Below, piece after piece: positions 34,392-42,513 of a stretch of 64,000 nt of DNA. This DNA comes from an uncultured Pseudomonadota bacterium (GTDB lineage: Bacteria > Myxococcota_A > UBA796 > SXON01). Within the stretch, counting starts at the first letter, position 1. The number at the start of each line of letters is the position of its first letter. The notes beneath the pieces are model-generated. The model made no database searches. It worked only from the letters and a program-made list of their open reading frames with translations, and was not told the origin of the DNA. The translations under genes were made by a program, and so were the position numbers. The stretch spans positions 79,104 to 143,103 of the forward strand of contig CAIMSU010000341.1 of assembly GCA_903844155.1 (NCBI GenBank). The letters run 5' to 3'.

Positions 34392-35014
34392 GCGTCGTCT
34401 TGCTGCCTGCGCCCGTCCGGACCCGCTTCACCGAGGAGATGCGCGGGCACTTCGCCCCGTACACCGGACAATCGTTTGAGGCGGCGGACGTGGCCGGACG
34501 CGGGGAGCTTCGCCCCGGCTACTTCGTGCTCACGGTCGTCACCGACGTTCAGGCGATGATCGCCGATCCGAATCGTCGTTCGCCCGCTTTCGGCTGTCTC
34601 CTGCTCCCGGAGCTCTCGCCCGACCCGATCCGCGTGACCGAGGGCTGGCTCGATCTCTTCGTCGACGCTGGGCCCCGTCGCGTGGAGATGCGGTACGGCC
34701 TGCGGTTGCGCACCGCGGCCGGGGAGCCCTACTACCTGCGTGGAACCAAGGTGATCGCCCATCGGCGCTGGTTCCCGACCGTGCTCGTCGACACGACGAC
34801 GCTCTTTGTCGACGTGCACCGGGGGGACGGACCCACCGGCGATCCGCTGCTGCGCGGGATCCTCCGCATGGGGCCTCTCGCGGTGACGGCGCAGGGCCTG
34901 AGCTTCCGCGGCGAAGGCGGCCTGTTCGGCATCGCGGCGATCGCCAGGTTCATGGCGTACTATGTGCGACGGGTGTGGTGGGTCTACACGGGCCCCGTCA
35001 CCCCAGCCACGTGA
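34388..35014 (+). CDS. Beta-rich protein of unknown function
   Basis: The GTG start overlaps the preceding TGA (GTGA), giving 208 residues. The sequence is strand-rich: RTRFTEEMRGHFAPY, GRGELRPGYFVLTVVTDV, RVTEGWLDLFVDAGPRRVEMRYG and YYLRGTKVIAHRRWFPTVL, with VDTTTLFVDVHRG near the end. The order of motifs (target-membrane-like opening, GWLDLFV, MRYGLRL, RGTKVI, DTTTL) recalls the accessory domain found beside GMC-type oxidoreductases such as cholesterol oxidases. I cannot confirm that link from sequence alone. The C-terminal FMAYYVRRVWWVY segment is aromatic and could touch a membrane. It overlaps the convergent DUF1304 gene by 17 bases. Confidence 0.6.
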   Translation: MSVVLLPAPVRTRFTEEMRGHFAPYTGQSFEAADVAGRGELRPGYFVLTVVTDVQAMIADPNRRSPAFGCLLLPELSPDPIRVTEGWLDLFVDAGPRRVEMRYGLRLRTAAGEPYYLRGTKVIAHRRWFPTVLVDTTTLFVDVHRGDGPTGDPLLRGILRMGPLAVTAQGLSFRGEGGLFGIAAIARFMAYYVRRVWWVYTGPVTPAT

Positions 35015-35366
35015 ACGCCAGCGCGGCGAGCGCCGGGCAAGCCTGCACGTAGAAGATGCTCCGCGAGACGGTCGCCGCGCCGTACGCCCCGGCGACGATC
35101 ACGCACCCCAGGAAGAAGGTCTGAACGGCACGGGCATCCGCCGCGCCCGTCGCCCCGAGGTACAGCCCCCACACCAGGCCGGCGACGAGAAAGCCGTTGT
35201 ACAAGCCCTGGTTCTTCGCCAGAACTGCCGTGATCGCCGCCTTCTCGGGCGTGTTCCGGAACGTCTTCAGCCCGAGCGGCTTCTCCCACAGGAACATCTC
35301 CAACGTCAAAAACCAGGCGTGCAGGAGGGCGACGAGGGCGACGAGCGCGGCGGCGAGAATGTGCAT
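34998..35366 (-). CDS. DUF1304 family membrane protein
   Basis: The 122-residue protein has four predicted helices and DUF1304 signatures: an opening HAWFLTLEMFLWEKP, FRNTPEKAAITAVLAKNQGLYNGFLVAGL, and QTFFLGCVIVAGAYGA near the third helix. The family is a small inner-membrane protein group without established function. The ATG at 35366 is the natural start. Its end overlaps the convergent gene at 34388-35014 by 17 bases. A second small membrane protein gene lies 36 bases upstream on the same strand. Confidence 0.88.
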   Translation of the reverse strand: MHILAAALVALVALLHAWFLTLEMFLWEKPLGLKTFRNTPEKAAITAVLAKNQGLYNGFLVAGLVWGLYLGATGAADARAVQTFFLGCVIVAGAYGAATVSRSIFYVQACPALAALAFTWLG

Positions 35367-35402
35367 GCGGCCAAGTACCGCGCCGGTCGTTGTGCTGGGC
35401 GC

Positions 35403-35948
35403 TCAAAAGCGCGGGACGACGCCGGCGACGACGCGCACCGACGGCGTCTCGATCGGGAAGCCGGACGGCGACAAGGCGAGGACGCGCGCGAGCAGGTCCT
35501 CCCGGGCACGCAAGAGAGCCGCCCGAGCCGCCTCGATCAACAGTGCGCGCTCCGCCACGAGCCGCCGGTGATGGTTGAGCCCCACCAGCGCCACGGCCCC
35601 GAGCACCACCGCCCCGCCAAAAAGCCCGTACAACAGGTTCCATTCGGCCGTGATGACGATGACCGTCACGGCGATGACCGCGAGCGTCCACGGCGGCGCG
35701 CCACCGACCGACCAGGGCACGGGCTGTTGCCTGTCCACGAGGCCGGCCTCGGCGTCGAGCAGGGTTCGAAGTGCGCGTTGGACGCCCACGACCCCGCGCC
35801 AGTCGCCCGTCCCCTCCTCGCCCGCGAGATCGACCAGGAGCCCGCACACATGGAGCTGGCGTCGCCACTCGTCGCCTGTCCACGGCGGACCCTGTCGCGT
35901 CTGGATCGCCGCCTGGATCCTCGCGATGTCTACGACGCCGTTCCGCAT
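35403..35948 (-). CDS. Membrane protein with two central helices and coiled tail
   Basis: This 181-residue protein has a soluble N-terminal 80 residues (RIQAAIQTRQGPPWTGDEWRR, then WRGVVGVQRALRTLLDAEAG), two adjacent membrane helices at about 88-103 (TLAVIAVTVIVITAEW) and 105-125 (LLYGLFGGAVVLGAVALVGL), and a C-terminal helix of alternating Ala and charged residues (LLIEAARAALLRAREDLLAR). No family was recognised. The gene lies three bases downstream of the double PilT gene on the same strand, so it is probably co-transcribed and could be a membrane partner of that motor. That role is inferred from position only. Confidence 0.66.
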   Translation of the reverse strand: MRNGVVDIARIQAAIQTRQGPPWTGDEWRRQLHVCGLLVDLAGEEGTGDWRGVVGVQRALRTLLDAEAGLVDRQQPVPWSVGGAPPWTLAVIAVTVIVITAEWNLLYGLFGGAVVLGAVALVGLNHHRRLVAERALLIEAARAALLRAREDLLARVLALSPSGFPIETPSVRVVAGVVPRF

Positions 35949-35951
35949 GAA

Positions 35952-38126
35952 TCAGACCGGCGGCGGCAGGATCTTTGGGTTGAGCACAAAGCGCAGGGCC
36001 TCGTCGTAGGCGATCCGTCCGTCGCGCACGGCCTCCTTGAGCGCCGTGTCCATCGTCATCATGCCGTCGCGCCGCTGTGTCTCCAGGATGGTCGGGATCT
36101 GGTGGAGCTTGTTCTCCCGGATCAACGCCCGGATCGCGGGCGTGCCGACCAGCATCTCAAAGATGGCGACTCGCCCGCCGCCCGTCCGTTTCTGCAGCAG
36201 CCGTTGCGAGACGACGCCCAACAGGCACGACGCCAACTGCGCCCGCGCCTGCGCCTGCTGCGCCGAGGGGAACGTGTCGATGATGCGGTCCATCGCCTGC
36301 CCGGCGTCGTTGGAATGCAGGGTTGCAAGAACCAGATGCCCGGTCTCGGCCGCGGTGAGCGCCGCCCCGATCGTCTCGGCGTCGCGCATCTCGCCGACGA
36401 GGATGACGTCTGGATCCTGGCGCAGGATGTACTTCAGGGCGGACGCAAAACTCTTCGTGTCGGCCGAGACTTCGCGCTGGTCGACGGTCGCGACCTTCGA
36501 AAAATGCGCGTACTCGATGGGATCTTCGACGGTGATGATGCGGCAGGGGCGCGTCTCGTTGATGCGGTTCACGAGGCAAGCGAGGGTGGTGGACTTGCCC
36601 GACCCCGTCGGCCCAACGACGAGCAGCAGGCCCTGGGGACGATCGCCGAGGGCGAGCAGCGCCTCAGGCAGGCCCAGCTCGGCGGGGTCGGGGATGTGGG
36701 TGGGGATGGCTCGCATCGCCGCGGCCATCCGGCCTTTCTGGAAGTAGGCGTTGACGCGGAAGCGCCGGTGGTCGTCCAGCGCGAGCGCAAAATCGACCTC
36801 GTGGTCCAGCTCGTAGATCGCGCGTTGCCGCGTCGTCATCACCGAATTCAGCAGCATCCGCATGTCGCCCTCGGACAGGATGTCGTCCGCGAGCGGCTGG
36901 AGCGAGCCGGAGAGGCGGATGAGCGGGCATCGGCCGCTGGTGAGGTGCAGGTCGCTGGCGCCGCGGTCATCGGCCTCGCGCAGCATGGCGCGAAGATCGA
37001 GCCCGGAGCTCTTGGAGTCCGCACGCCGCAAGCTCAGGACACCCGTGGACATGCCGCGGGCCTGCAGCGCAAATTCGTCCGGGTTGGAAGCGTAGGCGAG
37101 CCCGATCTCGTACGTGATCCTGCCCTCGCGGTAGAGGCTCAAAAAGGCGTCGTTGAAGCTCACCATCCCGTCGCCCGAGCTGACGCGCAGCAGGTCGGTC
37201 AGCTCGTCGATGCGCTGCTCGCGCAGGAGTCGGGCGACGGCCGGGGTGTTCGTGAGCACCTCGACCGCGGCGACCCGCGCGTTGCCCTCGCCGACGGCGG
37301 GCAGGAGGCGCTGGCTGATGATGCCGACGAGCGAGAGCGAGAGGTCCATCGCCGCTTGCGAGCGTAGATGCTCGGGAAAGTATGAGAGGATGCGCTGGAG
37401 CGTTTGCGTGGCGTCGATGGTGTGGAGGCTGGCGAGGACGAGGTGCCCGGTCAGGGCGGCCGAGAGGGCGACGCTCATGGTGTCGGCGTCGCGCATCTCG
37501 CCGATCAGCAGCACGTCGGGGCTCTGGCGGACGGCGTGCTTGAGCGCCTCGCGGAATCCGGGGCTGTCGCTGCCGATCTCGCGCTGGGTGACGCGGGATT
37601 TGAGGTCGTGGTGGACGAATTCGATCGGGTCTTCGAGCGTGACGATGTGGGAGGGCCGGGTGGCGTTGATGTGGTGGATGAGGGCTGCGAGCGTCGTCGA
37701 CTTGCCCGACCCCGTCGCCCCGGTGACCAAGACCAGACCGCGCGGCTGGTCGGCAAAACGCCGGATCTCCGGGGGCAGTCCGAGATCCTCGGTCTCCAGC
37801 GAACCGGACGGGACCGCCCGGGCGACGCACGCGAGCTGGCCTTGCTGACGGAGCAGCGCGAGGCGGAAGCGGCGGGGCGCGGAGCCTTCGGTCGCGGCGA
37901 GCGACAGGCCGACGTCGATGTCGCCGACAGCGTCGAATTGCGCGCGTTGGCCGGGGGTGAGGGCGAGGGCGAGGAGGTCGTCGAGGTCCGCGCGGGTGAG
38001 CGCGCTGGTCCGAAGCATGCGGACAACGCCGTGGATGCGCGCGGCGGGTACCCGGCCTTCGGTGAGGAAGAGATCGGAGGCGCTCGCCGTCTCCATCGCG
38101 GCGAGGAGGGGGAGGATGGGGGACAT
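35952..38126 (-). CDS. Tandem PilT-type ATPase (two retraction motors in one chain)
   Basis: The 724-residue protein contains two complete PilT-like ATPase units. Unit 1 (about 1-360) has an N-terminal SDLFLTEGR, Walker A GATGSGKS (136-143), Asp box TLEDPIEFVH, Walker B VLLIGEMRD (205-213) and His box GHLVLASLHT. Unit 2 (about 380-724) repeats these with SDLHLTSGR, GPTGSGKS (505-512), TVEDPIEYAH, VILVGEMRD (574-582) and GHLVLATLHS. PilT is a hexameric motor that retracts type IV pili. Normal PilT is about 345-370 residues, so this is a fusion of two copies, which could form a pseudo-hexamer from three chains. A membrane protein gene follows directly. Confidence 0.93.
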   Translation of the reverse strand: MSPILPLLAAMETASASDLFLTEGRVPAARIHGVVRMLRTSALTRADLDDLLALALTPGQRAQFDAVGDIDVGLSLAATEGSAPRRFRLALLRQQGQLACVARAVPSGSLETEDLGLPPEIRRFADQPRGLVLVTGATGSGKSTTLAALIHHINATRPSHIVTLEDPIEFVHHDLKSRVTQREIGSDSPGFREALKHAVRQSPDVLLIGEMRDADTMSVALSAALTGHLVLASLHTIDATQTLQRILSYFPEHLRSQAAMDLSLSLVGIISQRLLPAVGEGNARVAAVEVLTNTPAVARLLREQRIDELTDLLRVSSGDGMVSFNDAFLSLYREGRITYEIGLAYASNPDEFALQARGMSTGVLSLRRADSKSSGLDLRAMLREADDRGASDLHLTSGRCPLIRLSGSLQPLADDILSEGDMRMLLNSVMTTRQRAIYELDHEVDFALALDDHRRFRVNAYFQKGRMAAAMRAIPTHIPDPAELGLPEALLALGDRPQGLLLVVGPTGSGKSTTLACLVNRINETRPCRIITVEDPIEYAHFSKVATVDQREVSADTKSFASALKYILRQDPDVILVGEMRDAETIGAALTAAETGHLVLATLHSNDAGQAMDRIIDTFPSAQQAQARAQLASCLLGVVSQRLLQKRTGGGRVAIFEMLVGTPAIRALIRENKLHQIPTILETQRRDGMMTMDTALKEAVRDGRIAYDEALRFVLNPKILPPPV

Positions 38127-38247
38127 GCGCCCACGTAGCGCGCCGGCCGGGGAGGATGTCTCCGGGGCGCGCGGGCGCGGGGTACGAGCGAGACAATCGC
38201 TGCGATTGCTTCGGCCCTGTCAAGAGATCGTCAAGTCGGTTGTCATT

Positions 38248-38260
38248 GGGGGGGGGGGGG
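38248..38260. repeat. Homopolymer tract of 13 G
   Basis: Thirteen consecutive G lie 80 bases upstream of the first gene of the 38340-42393 operon, in a 213-bp gap whose other sequence shows no clear promoter. Such tracts slip readily and can switch or tune expression. It could also be a sequencing or assembly artefact. Confidence 0.7.
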
Positions 38261-38339
38261 CGCATTATGGCCAACGGGCTGGTTCCTTTCGTGGCCTTCG
38301 CGCGATGGAATCTGCGAACCACCCGAACCCGGCGACCTG

Positions 38340-39131
38340 ATGGCCCTGATCAACTCCCACCCGCAGCGCGAGATGCACGTCTCCAGCGCTCTGACCACGG
38401 CGAGCAAGTACATCTACTTCTGGTTCACCAGCTACGTACCCTGCATCGCCATGGACTCCGCCATCGCGTCGTTAAAGGTGAAGAACTGCCAGGGGAACGT
38501 CGAGATTACCCCGGTGGTCCAGTTCGCGCCGACCCGGAGCGACTCGCCGAGCGCCCCGCTGGTCGTCAACGGCGGGACCGGGTTCACGCCGATCACCACC
38601 GACAACGAGTACGTCGTCACTGCGGCGAACTACGCGTTGTCCGCGAGTACGCCGGGCAACACCTACGTCCGGTTCGGCGTCGGCGTCCGTGTGACCGCTG
38701 CCGGCACCGGCACCGCAGACGTGACGATGCACATGCACTTCCTGCAGCTCGGCCAGTTGCTGGCGCCGTGGAGCGGCCACGCCCATGCGACCTCGACCAC
38801 GGTCATGTTCACGCCGATCAGCGGGTGGCTGGCTGCGCACAACATCACGGCGTTCGTCGCCGCCATCGTGATGGCGAACCGCACCGGGAACTACCAGCTC
38901 GACATCGTCTACCGGACGGCTTCGACCTCGCCGGAGAGCGCGGATGCCTGGAGCGCGGGTCAGCTCGCCGCGCTCATCAACGCCAACGGCGAGACGTGCA
39001 GCCTCGAACGGTCGCTCTCGCTCGGAAACAAGATGTGGGTTCAGTTCGGCGTCGTCTCCAGCCTGTCGTCCGGCACCACGCCCGGTCAGGCCGACATCAG
39101 CGTCCTCGTCGGGATCCGGCAGGCCACGTGA
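38340..39131 (+). CDS. Beta-rich protein with an internal duplication, first gene of a coupled operon
   Basis: The 263-residue protein was not recognised and has no signal peptide. It appears to contain two copies of a strand-rich unit of about 85 residues. The first runs from about 49 (NCQGNVEITPVVQFAPTRS) to 130 (YVRFGVGVRV, then GTADVTMHM). The second runs from about 180 (NRTGNYQLDIVYRTAST) to 260 (WVQFGVVSSL, then GQADISVLVG). This points to a duplicated beta-sandwich. No motif for catalysis was seen. Its TGA overlaps the GTG of the next gene, so the two are co-translated. The start has no obvious ribosome site; another start a little downstream (MHVSSAL) is possible. Confidence 0.65.
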   Translation: MALINSHPQREMHVSSALTTASKYIYFWFTSYVPCIAMDSAIASLKVKNCQGNVEITPVVQFAPTRSDSPSAPLVVNGGTGFTPITTDNEYVVTAANYALSASTPGNTYVRFGVGVRVTAAGTGTADVTMHMHFLQLGQLLAPWSGHAHATSTTVMFTPISGWLAAHNITAFVAAIVMANRTGNYQLDIVYRTASTSPESADAWSAGQLAALINANGETCSLERSLSLGNKMWVQFGVVSSLSSGTTPGQADISVLVGIRQAT

Positions 39132-40666
39132 GCGCTGGGGCCTGCCAGAAGCGTGGGCCCGGTTGCGCGAGCGCGGAGTGCACGGCCTGCGCCGATCAGG
39201 CCGTTGCGGCGATCAACTATGCGAGCTCGCTGCCGCCTTCGATCCCCGTGGTGACGATGGGGCAGATCAGGGCGGCGAGGTTTCGGGGTGGATTCCAACC
39301 GCAGCGGAGGCAGCGGACGGCGAGCTACGCAGGGTCGACGGACGCGGAGGTGCTCCTCGATGGCGTTGAGATGGACCAGTGGGAGGGGGGCAACGTCGGG
39401 CCGTTCGGGTTTCCGGGCCTTGGCTCGCCCGGTGGGGTCGGCGGGCCGGGCGGGACGGGGGATCCGGGTGGGCCGAGCAACCCGGGCGGGCATACGATCG
39501 GTCCGCTACATGGACAGTTGCCGCCTGGCCTCGTACCGAGCGCCGGCTCCGGGCTTCACGTGACCCCGCGCGGAGGGAGTTTTGGCAGAGGCGACGATCC
39601 GTGCTCGCCGGATGACGAGTACGAGGTGACGGATGATGGGGTGACGGTAGTGGACACCGCGCTTTTGCAGACGCAATTCCTCGCGTTCACAGGCGACGGC
39701 CGGATCGCCGACACCACCGCCCGGCTGACGGTCGCGGACGCTTACGACGCCAAGCGGCGCCGCTACCCGCCGGGGAGCGTACGCCTCTATGTGTCGGCGA
39801 AGCCCACGTCCGCCGGGGCCGACTACTATTCCTTCCTGTCGCACCGAGGTCTCAAGTTTGAGTTTGAGGCGGCGGACTCCAGTGGGAGCGCGAACGCCAC
39901 GAATCTCAATCGGCCGCTCGGTGGTGGGTGGGGGCAGGCGGAGTCCTACGAGGAGGGAGGCGTGACGTGGATGTACACCGACCAGAGTTATGACCCGTCC
40001 CCCGTGATTGTCGCGACCAGCGATCCGGTTGGGCAGAGTTTCGCTCAGGGCACATTGACCGGAATCACGAACGACACCGTCAAGCTTGACGCGAACAAGG
40101 GTCTGTTGACGGGGCTGAGCGTGGTCCGGCTGGGGCCGGACTCTTACCGAGGGTACTACGGGGCGGAGTCCAACCAGCCGCCCGGAAGCCCGGTTCCGGA
40201 CGATCCTCAGTCGCCGATAGGCACTATTTTCGCTGCCACGTCTCCGGACAAGGTCCTTTGGATGGTGGACGGGGCTGCCGGGCCGGTCCACGGGAACCTC
40301 ATCGGGCCGATGGTAAGCGATGATGGGACCGGGCAGGCGAGCAACGCAGCACTCTCCGGCCAGCCGTTCGCGTTGAAGCGGAACGACCCCACGAATCCAG
40401 CGTGTGTCACGCTCTTCTACTACCGGTACCCACAGGGGGACGCGATCCCGACGGAGATCTACTACACGACGGCATTGGATGGCACCTCCTTCCCACCAGA
40501 GAACGAGCAACTGCTCTCACGGGCAGATGTCGATTCGGCCGTCGATTGGACCCCCGCCGGGCCGACAATCATCCGTCTTCGCGATGGGACGTTGCGGCTG
40601 TACCTCGACAGCGAATGTGCCGGCTTCAGGTGCATCCGAGCGTACACTCTCCGGCGGAAGTCGTGA
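39128..40666 (+). CDS. Protein with collagen-like Gly-Pro stretch and propeller-like C-terminus
   Basis: The GTG start overlaps the preceding TGA, giving 512 residues. I do not recognise the family. The N-terminus is Cys-rich (CQKRGPGCASAECTACADQA). At about 95-125 a collagen-like segment appears (GPFGFPGLGSPGGVGGPG and a further Gly/Pro run). The C-terminal 330 residues show paired strands and turns such as SVRLYVSAKPTSAG, LWMVDGAAGPVHGNL, VTLFYYRYPQGD and GTLRLYLDSECAG. Those recall five-bladed propeller enzymes or lectins of the GH43/GH32 kind, but no catalytic acids could be assigned. No signal peptide was found. It is coupled on both sides by GTGA overlaps. Confidence 0.66.
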   Translation: MSAGACQKRGPGCASAECTACADQAVAAINYASSLPPSIPVVTMGQIRAARFRGGFQPQRRQRTASYAGSTDAEVLLDGVEMDQWEGGNVGPFGFPGLGSPGGVGGPGGTGDPGGPSNPGGHTIGPLHGQLPPGLVPSAGSGLHVTPRGGSFGRGDDPCSPDDEYEVTDDGVTVVDTALLQTQFLAFTGDGRIADTTARLTVADAYDAKRRRYPPGSVRLYVSAKPTSAGADYYSFLSHRGLKFEFEAADSSGSANATNLNRPLGGGWGQAESYEEGGVTWMYTDQSYDPSPVIVATSDPVGQSFAQGTLTGITNDTVKLDANKGLLTGLSVVRLGPDSYRGYYGAESNQPPGSPVPDDPQSPIGTIFAATSPDKVLWMVDGAAGPVHGNLIGPMVSDDGTGQASNAALSGQPFALKRNDPTNPACVTLFYYRYPQGDAIPTEIYYTTALDGTSFPPENEQLLSRADVDSAVDWTPAGPTIIRLRDGTLRLYLDSECAGFRCIRAYTLRRKS

Positions 40667-42393
40667 GGCTGCTGCTGGGGGCGCTGGCCCTGCTCGCCGC
40701 TCCCAGACCGGCTACCGCAGCGACTCCCCAACAAGCCTCCAGCACCCTCAACTGGCCCGACCAGGAAGTCGCCATCGTTCACCCCGCGGGCGACACAAAC
40801 GGTGACGGCTACGACGATGTCGTGGTTTCCGGATGGCTCACCGCAGGCGCTTCCGTTTCCTTGGGGGGGCAGGCGGGGCTCGCGACTGGGGAGGCCCTGG
40901 AGGTGGGCCATCCGTCCACGGACGGGCTGTGTGCCGGAGGCGTCGGCGACATCAACGGGGATGGGTACGCCGATGTGGTGGTCACCTACGAGTTCGCCCC
41001 TGCCGAAGTCTATCTCGGGGCCTCATCCGGACTGACCCAAACCTTGGACTGGGACGACGGGGACCTTCTCGCCGCTTGCGCGACGCCGGTGGGCGACATC
41101 AATGGTGATGGCTTTGACGACGTTCTCCTGGCCGCGTCCCTGGACCACGGGTGGACCAACACGGTTCTCGTGGTTGACGGCGGGCCAGCGGGGTTCGCCG
41201 CCGCGCCCGCGCAGTCACTGTCAGGCCTCAACTATGACGACGGGTTCGGCGGCGAAGTAGCTTCTGCGGGCGACGTGGACGGGGATGGCGTCCCGGACGT
41301 CGTCATGATGTCGAGTTACCGCCACGTCTCTGTGTACCTCGGAGATGGCACGGCGCTATCGACCGAGCCCGCCACGACGCTCTCCGGCGATCCCGGCGAC
41401 ACCCACTTCGGCTTTGCTGTGTCGGGCGCCGGGGACACCAATGGCGATGGGTACTCCGACGTGACGGTGGGTGAGCCCAACTGGTGCTCAGGCTTTGGTC
41501 GAGGGGTCGGGGCCTGGGCGAGGCGATCATGCCCCCCGGTTGGCCGGGTCTTCGCGTTTTACGGCTCCGCTCTCGGAGTGGATGGGGCCGACAGGTCCAC
41601 GCTTCACGGAGACGAGTCGTACTTCGAGTTCGGGGAGAGCCTTTCTGCCGCCGGAGACGTCGACGGCGATGGCTTTGAGGATGTGGTGGTCGCTGATATG
41701 GACTCGGCCGCAGCCGTGGGAGGGATGGTTTTCATGGGCTCGCCCGGAGGCCTCCGGGACGCCGGGCCGCGTCGCCTTCAGGAGCAGCAGGCACGAGAAT
41801 GTTGGGAAGGCGGAATGGTGGCTGGCGTTGGAGACGTGGACGGGGACGGCCTGGGTGACGTCGTCGTGGGGGAATTTGCCGCCGACGTGGACGTCATCGG
41901 CGGCTGCGCCGAACCCGATTTGTCCGCTGACGCCCCCAACGTCTACCTCTACACCGGCTACCCGACCGACAACCCGGACCGGGACGGCGATGGCCTCCCG
42001 TCCAGCCAGGACTGCGACGACAGTGACCCCAGCGTCGGCAAGTTGGAGGCCTACGTGGACGCGGATGGCGATGGGTACGGCGGCGTCACCACGGCGCTCG
42101 AGTGCGGCAACGCCCCCGGCTACTCCGCCGTGAACACCGACTGCAACGACGCCGACCCCACCATCCACCCCAGCGCCACCGACATCCCCGGCGACGGCAT
42201 CGACCAGAACTGCGACGGGGTGGACGCGAGCAGGGCCGAGCCGGCCCCCAAGACGCCCGCCTGTGGCGGCTGCGCCACCGATGCGGCGCGTCCCGGGTTC
42301 GCGCTGTTCGTGGCGGCGCTGCTGGTGGCGCGGCGGCGCGTGCGGGCGGGATCGCAGGCGTCGGGCTTGGCCGGCGACGAAGCCCTCGACTGA
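40663..42393 (+). CDS. FG-GAP beta-propeller surface protein with MopE motif and MYXO-CTERM-like tail
   Basis: The GTG start overlaps the preceding TGA. The 576-residue protein has a signal peptide (RLLLGALALLAAPRPATA). Residues about 30-430 contain at least six FG-GAP/integrin-alpha-like calcium repeats such as GDTNGDGYDDVVVSG, GDINGDGYADVVVTY, GDINGDGFDDVLLA, GDVDGDGVPDVVMM and GDTNGDGYSDVTVGE. A MopE-type motif follows at about 440-525 (DCDDSDPSVGK, then DCNDADPTIHPSATDIPGDG and QNCDGVD). The end has a GGC motif, a hydrophobic helix (FALFVAALLVA) and an Arg cluster, like the MYXO-CTERM sorting signal, although 20 residues follow the Arg cluster. Surface anchoring is inferred. Confidence 0.85.
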   Translation: MRLLLGALALLAAPRPATAATPQQASSTLNWPDQEVAIVHPAGDTNGDGYDDVVVSGWLTAGASVSLGGQAGLATGEALEVGHPSTDGLCAGGVGDINGDGYADVVVTYEFAPAEVYLGASSGLTQTLDWDDGDLLAACATPVGDINGDGFDDVLLAASLDHGWTNTVLVVDGGPAGFAAAPAQSLSGLNYDDGFGGEVASAGDVDGDGVPDVVMMSSYRHVSVYLGDGTALSTEPATTLSGDPGDTHFGFAVSGAGDTNGDGYSDVTVGEPNWCSGFGRGVGAWARRSCPPVGRVFAFYGSALGVDGADRSTLHGDESYFEFGESLSAAGDVDGDGFEDVVVADMDSAAAVGGMVFMGSPGGLRDAGPRRLQEQQARECWEGGMVAGVGDVDGDGLGDVVVGEFAADVDVIGGCAEPDLSADAPNVYLYTGYPTDNPDRDGDGLPSSQDCDDSDPSVGKLEAYVDADGDGYGGVTTALECGNAPGYSAVNTDCNDADPTIHPSATDIPGDGIDQNCDGVDASRAEPAPKTPACGGCATDAARPGFALFVAALLVARRRVRAGSQASGLAGDEALD

Positions 42394-42513
42394 CCAGCAC
42401 CCGCGCAGGCCCGACGCGGCGTTCCGCGCAGGATCCCAGCCAGGCGCGGATCCGGGCGAGCCGCCCAAAGGAGGCCGAGAATCCCGCACTCGACCTGCAT
42501 CCGGCACCCTGCA

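Noticed and set aside
34962..37367. 801-codon plus-strand frame
   Set aside because: Antisense to DUF1304, the membrane protein and the double PilT gene. No domain is readable in it.
38156..39127. Upstream part of the long frame ending at 40666
   Set aside because: It is out of frame with the 38340 gene and reads Arg/Pro-rich. The GTGA overlap at 39128 gives a coherent start.
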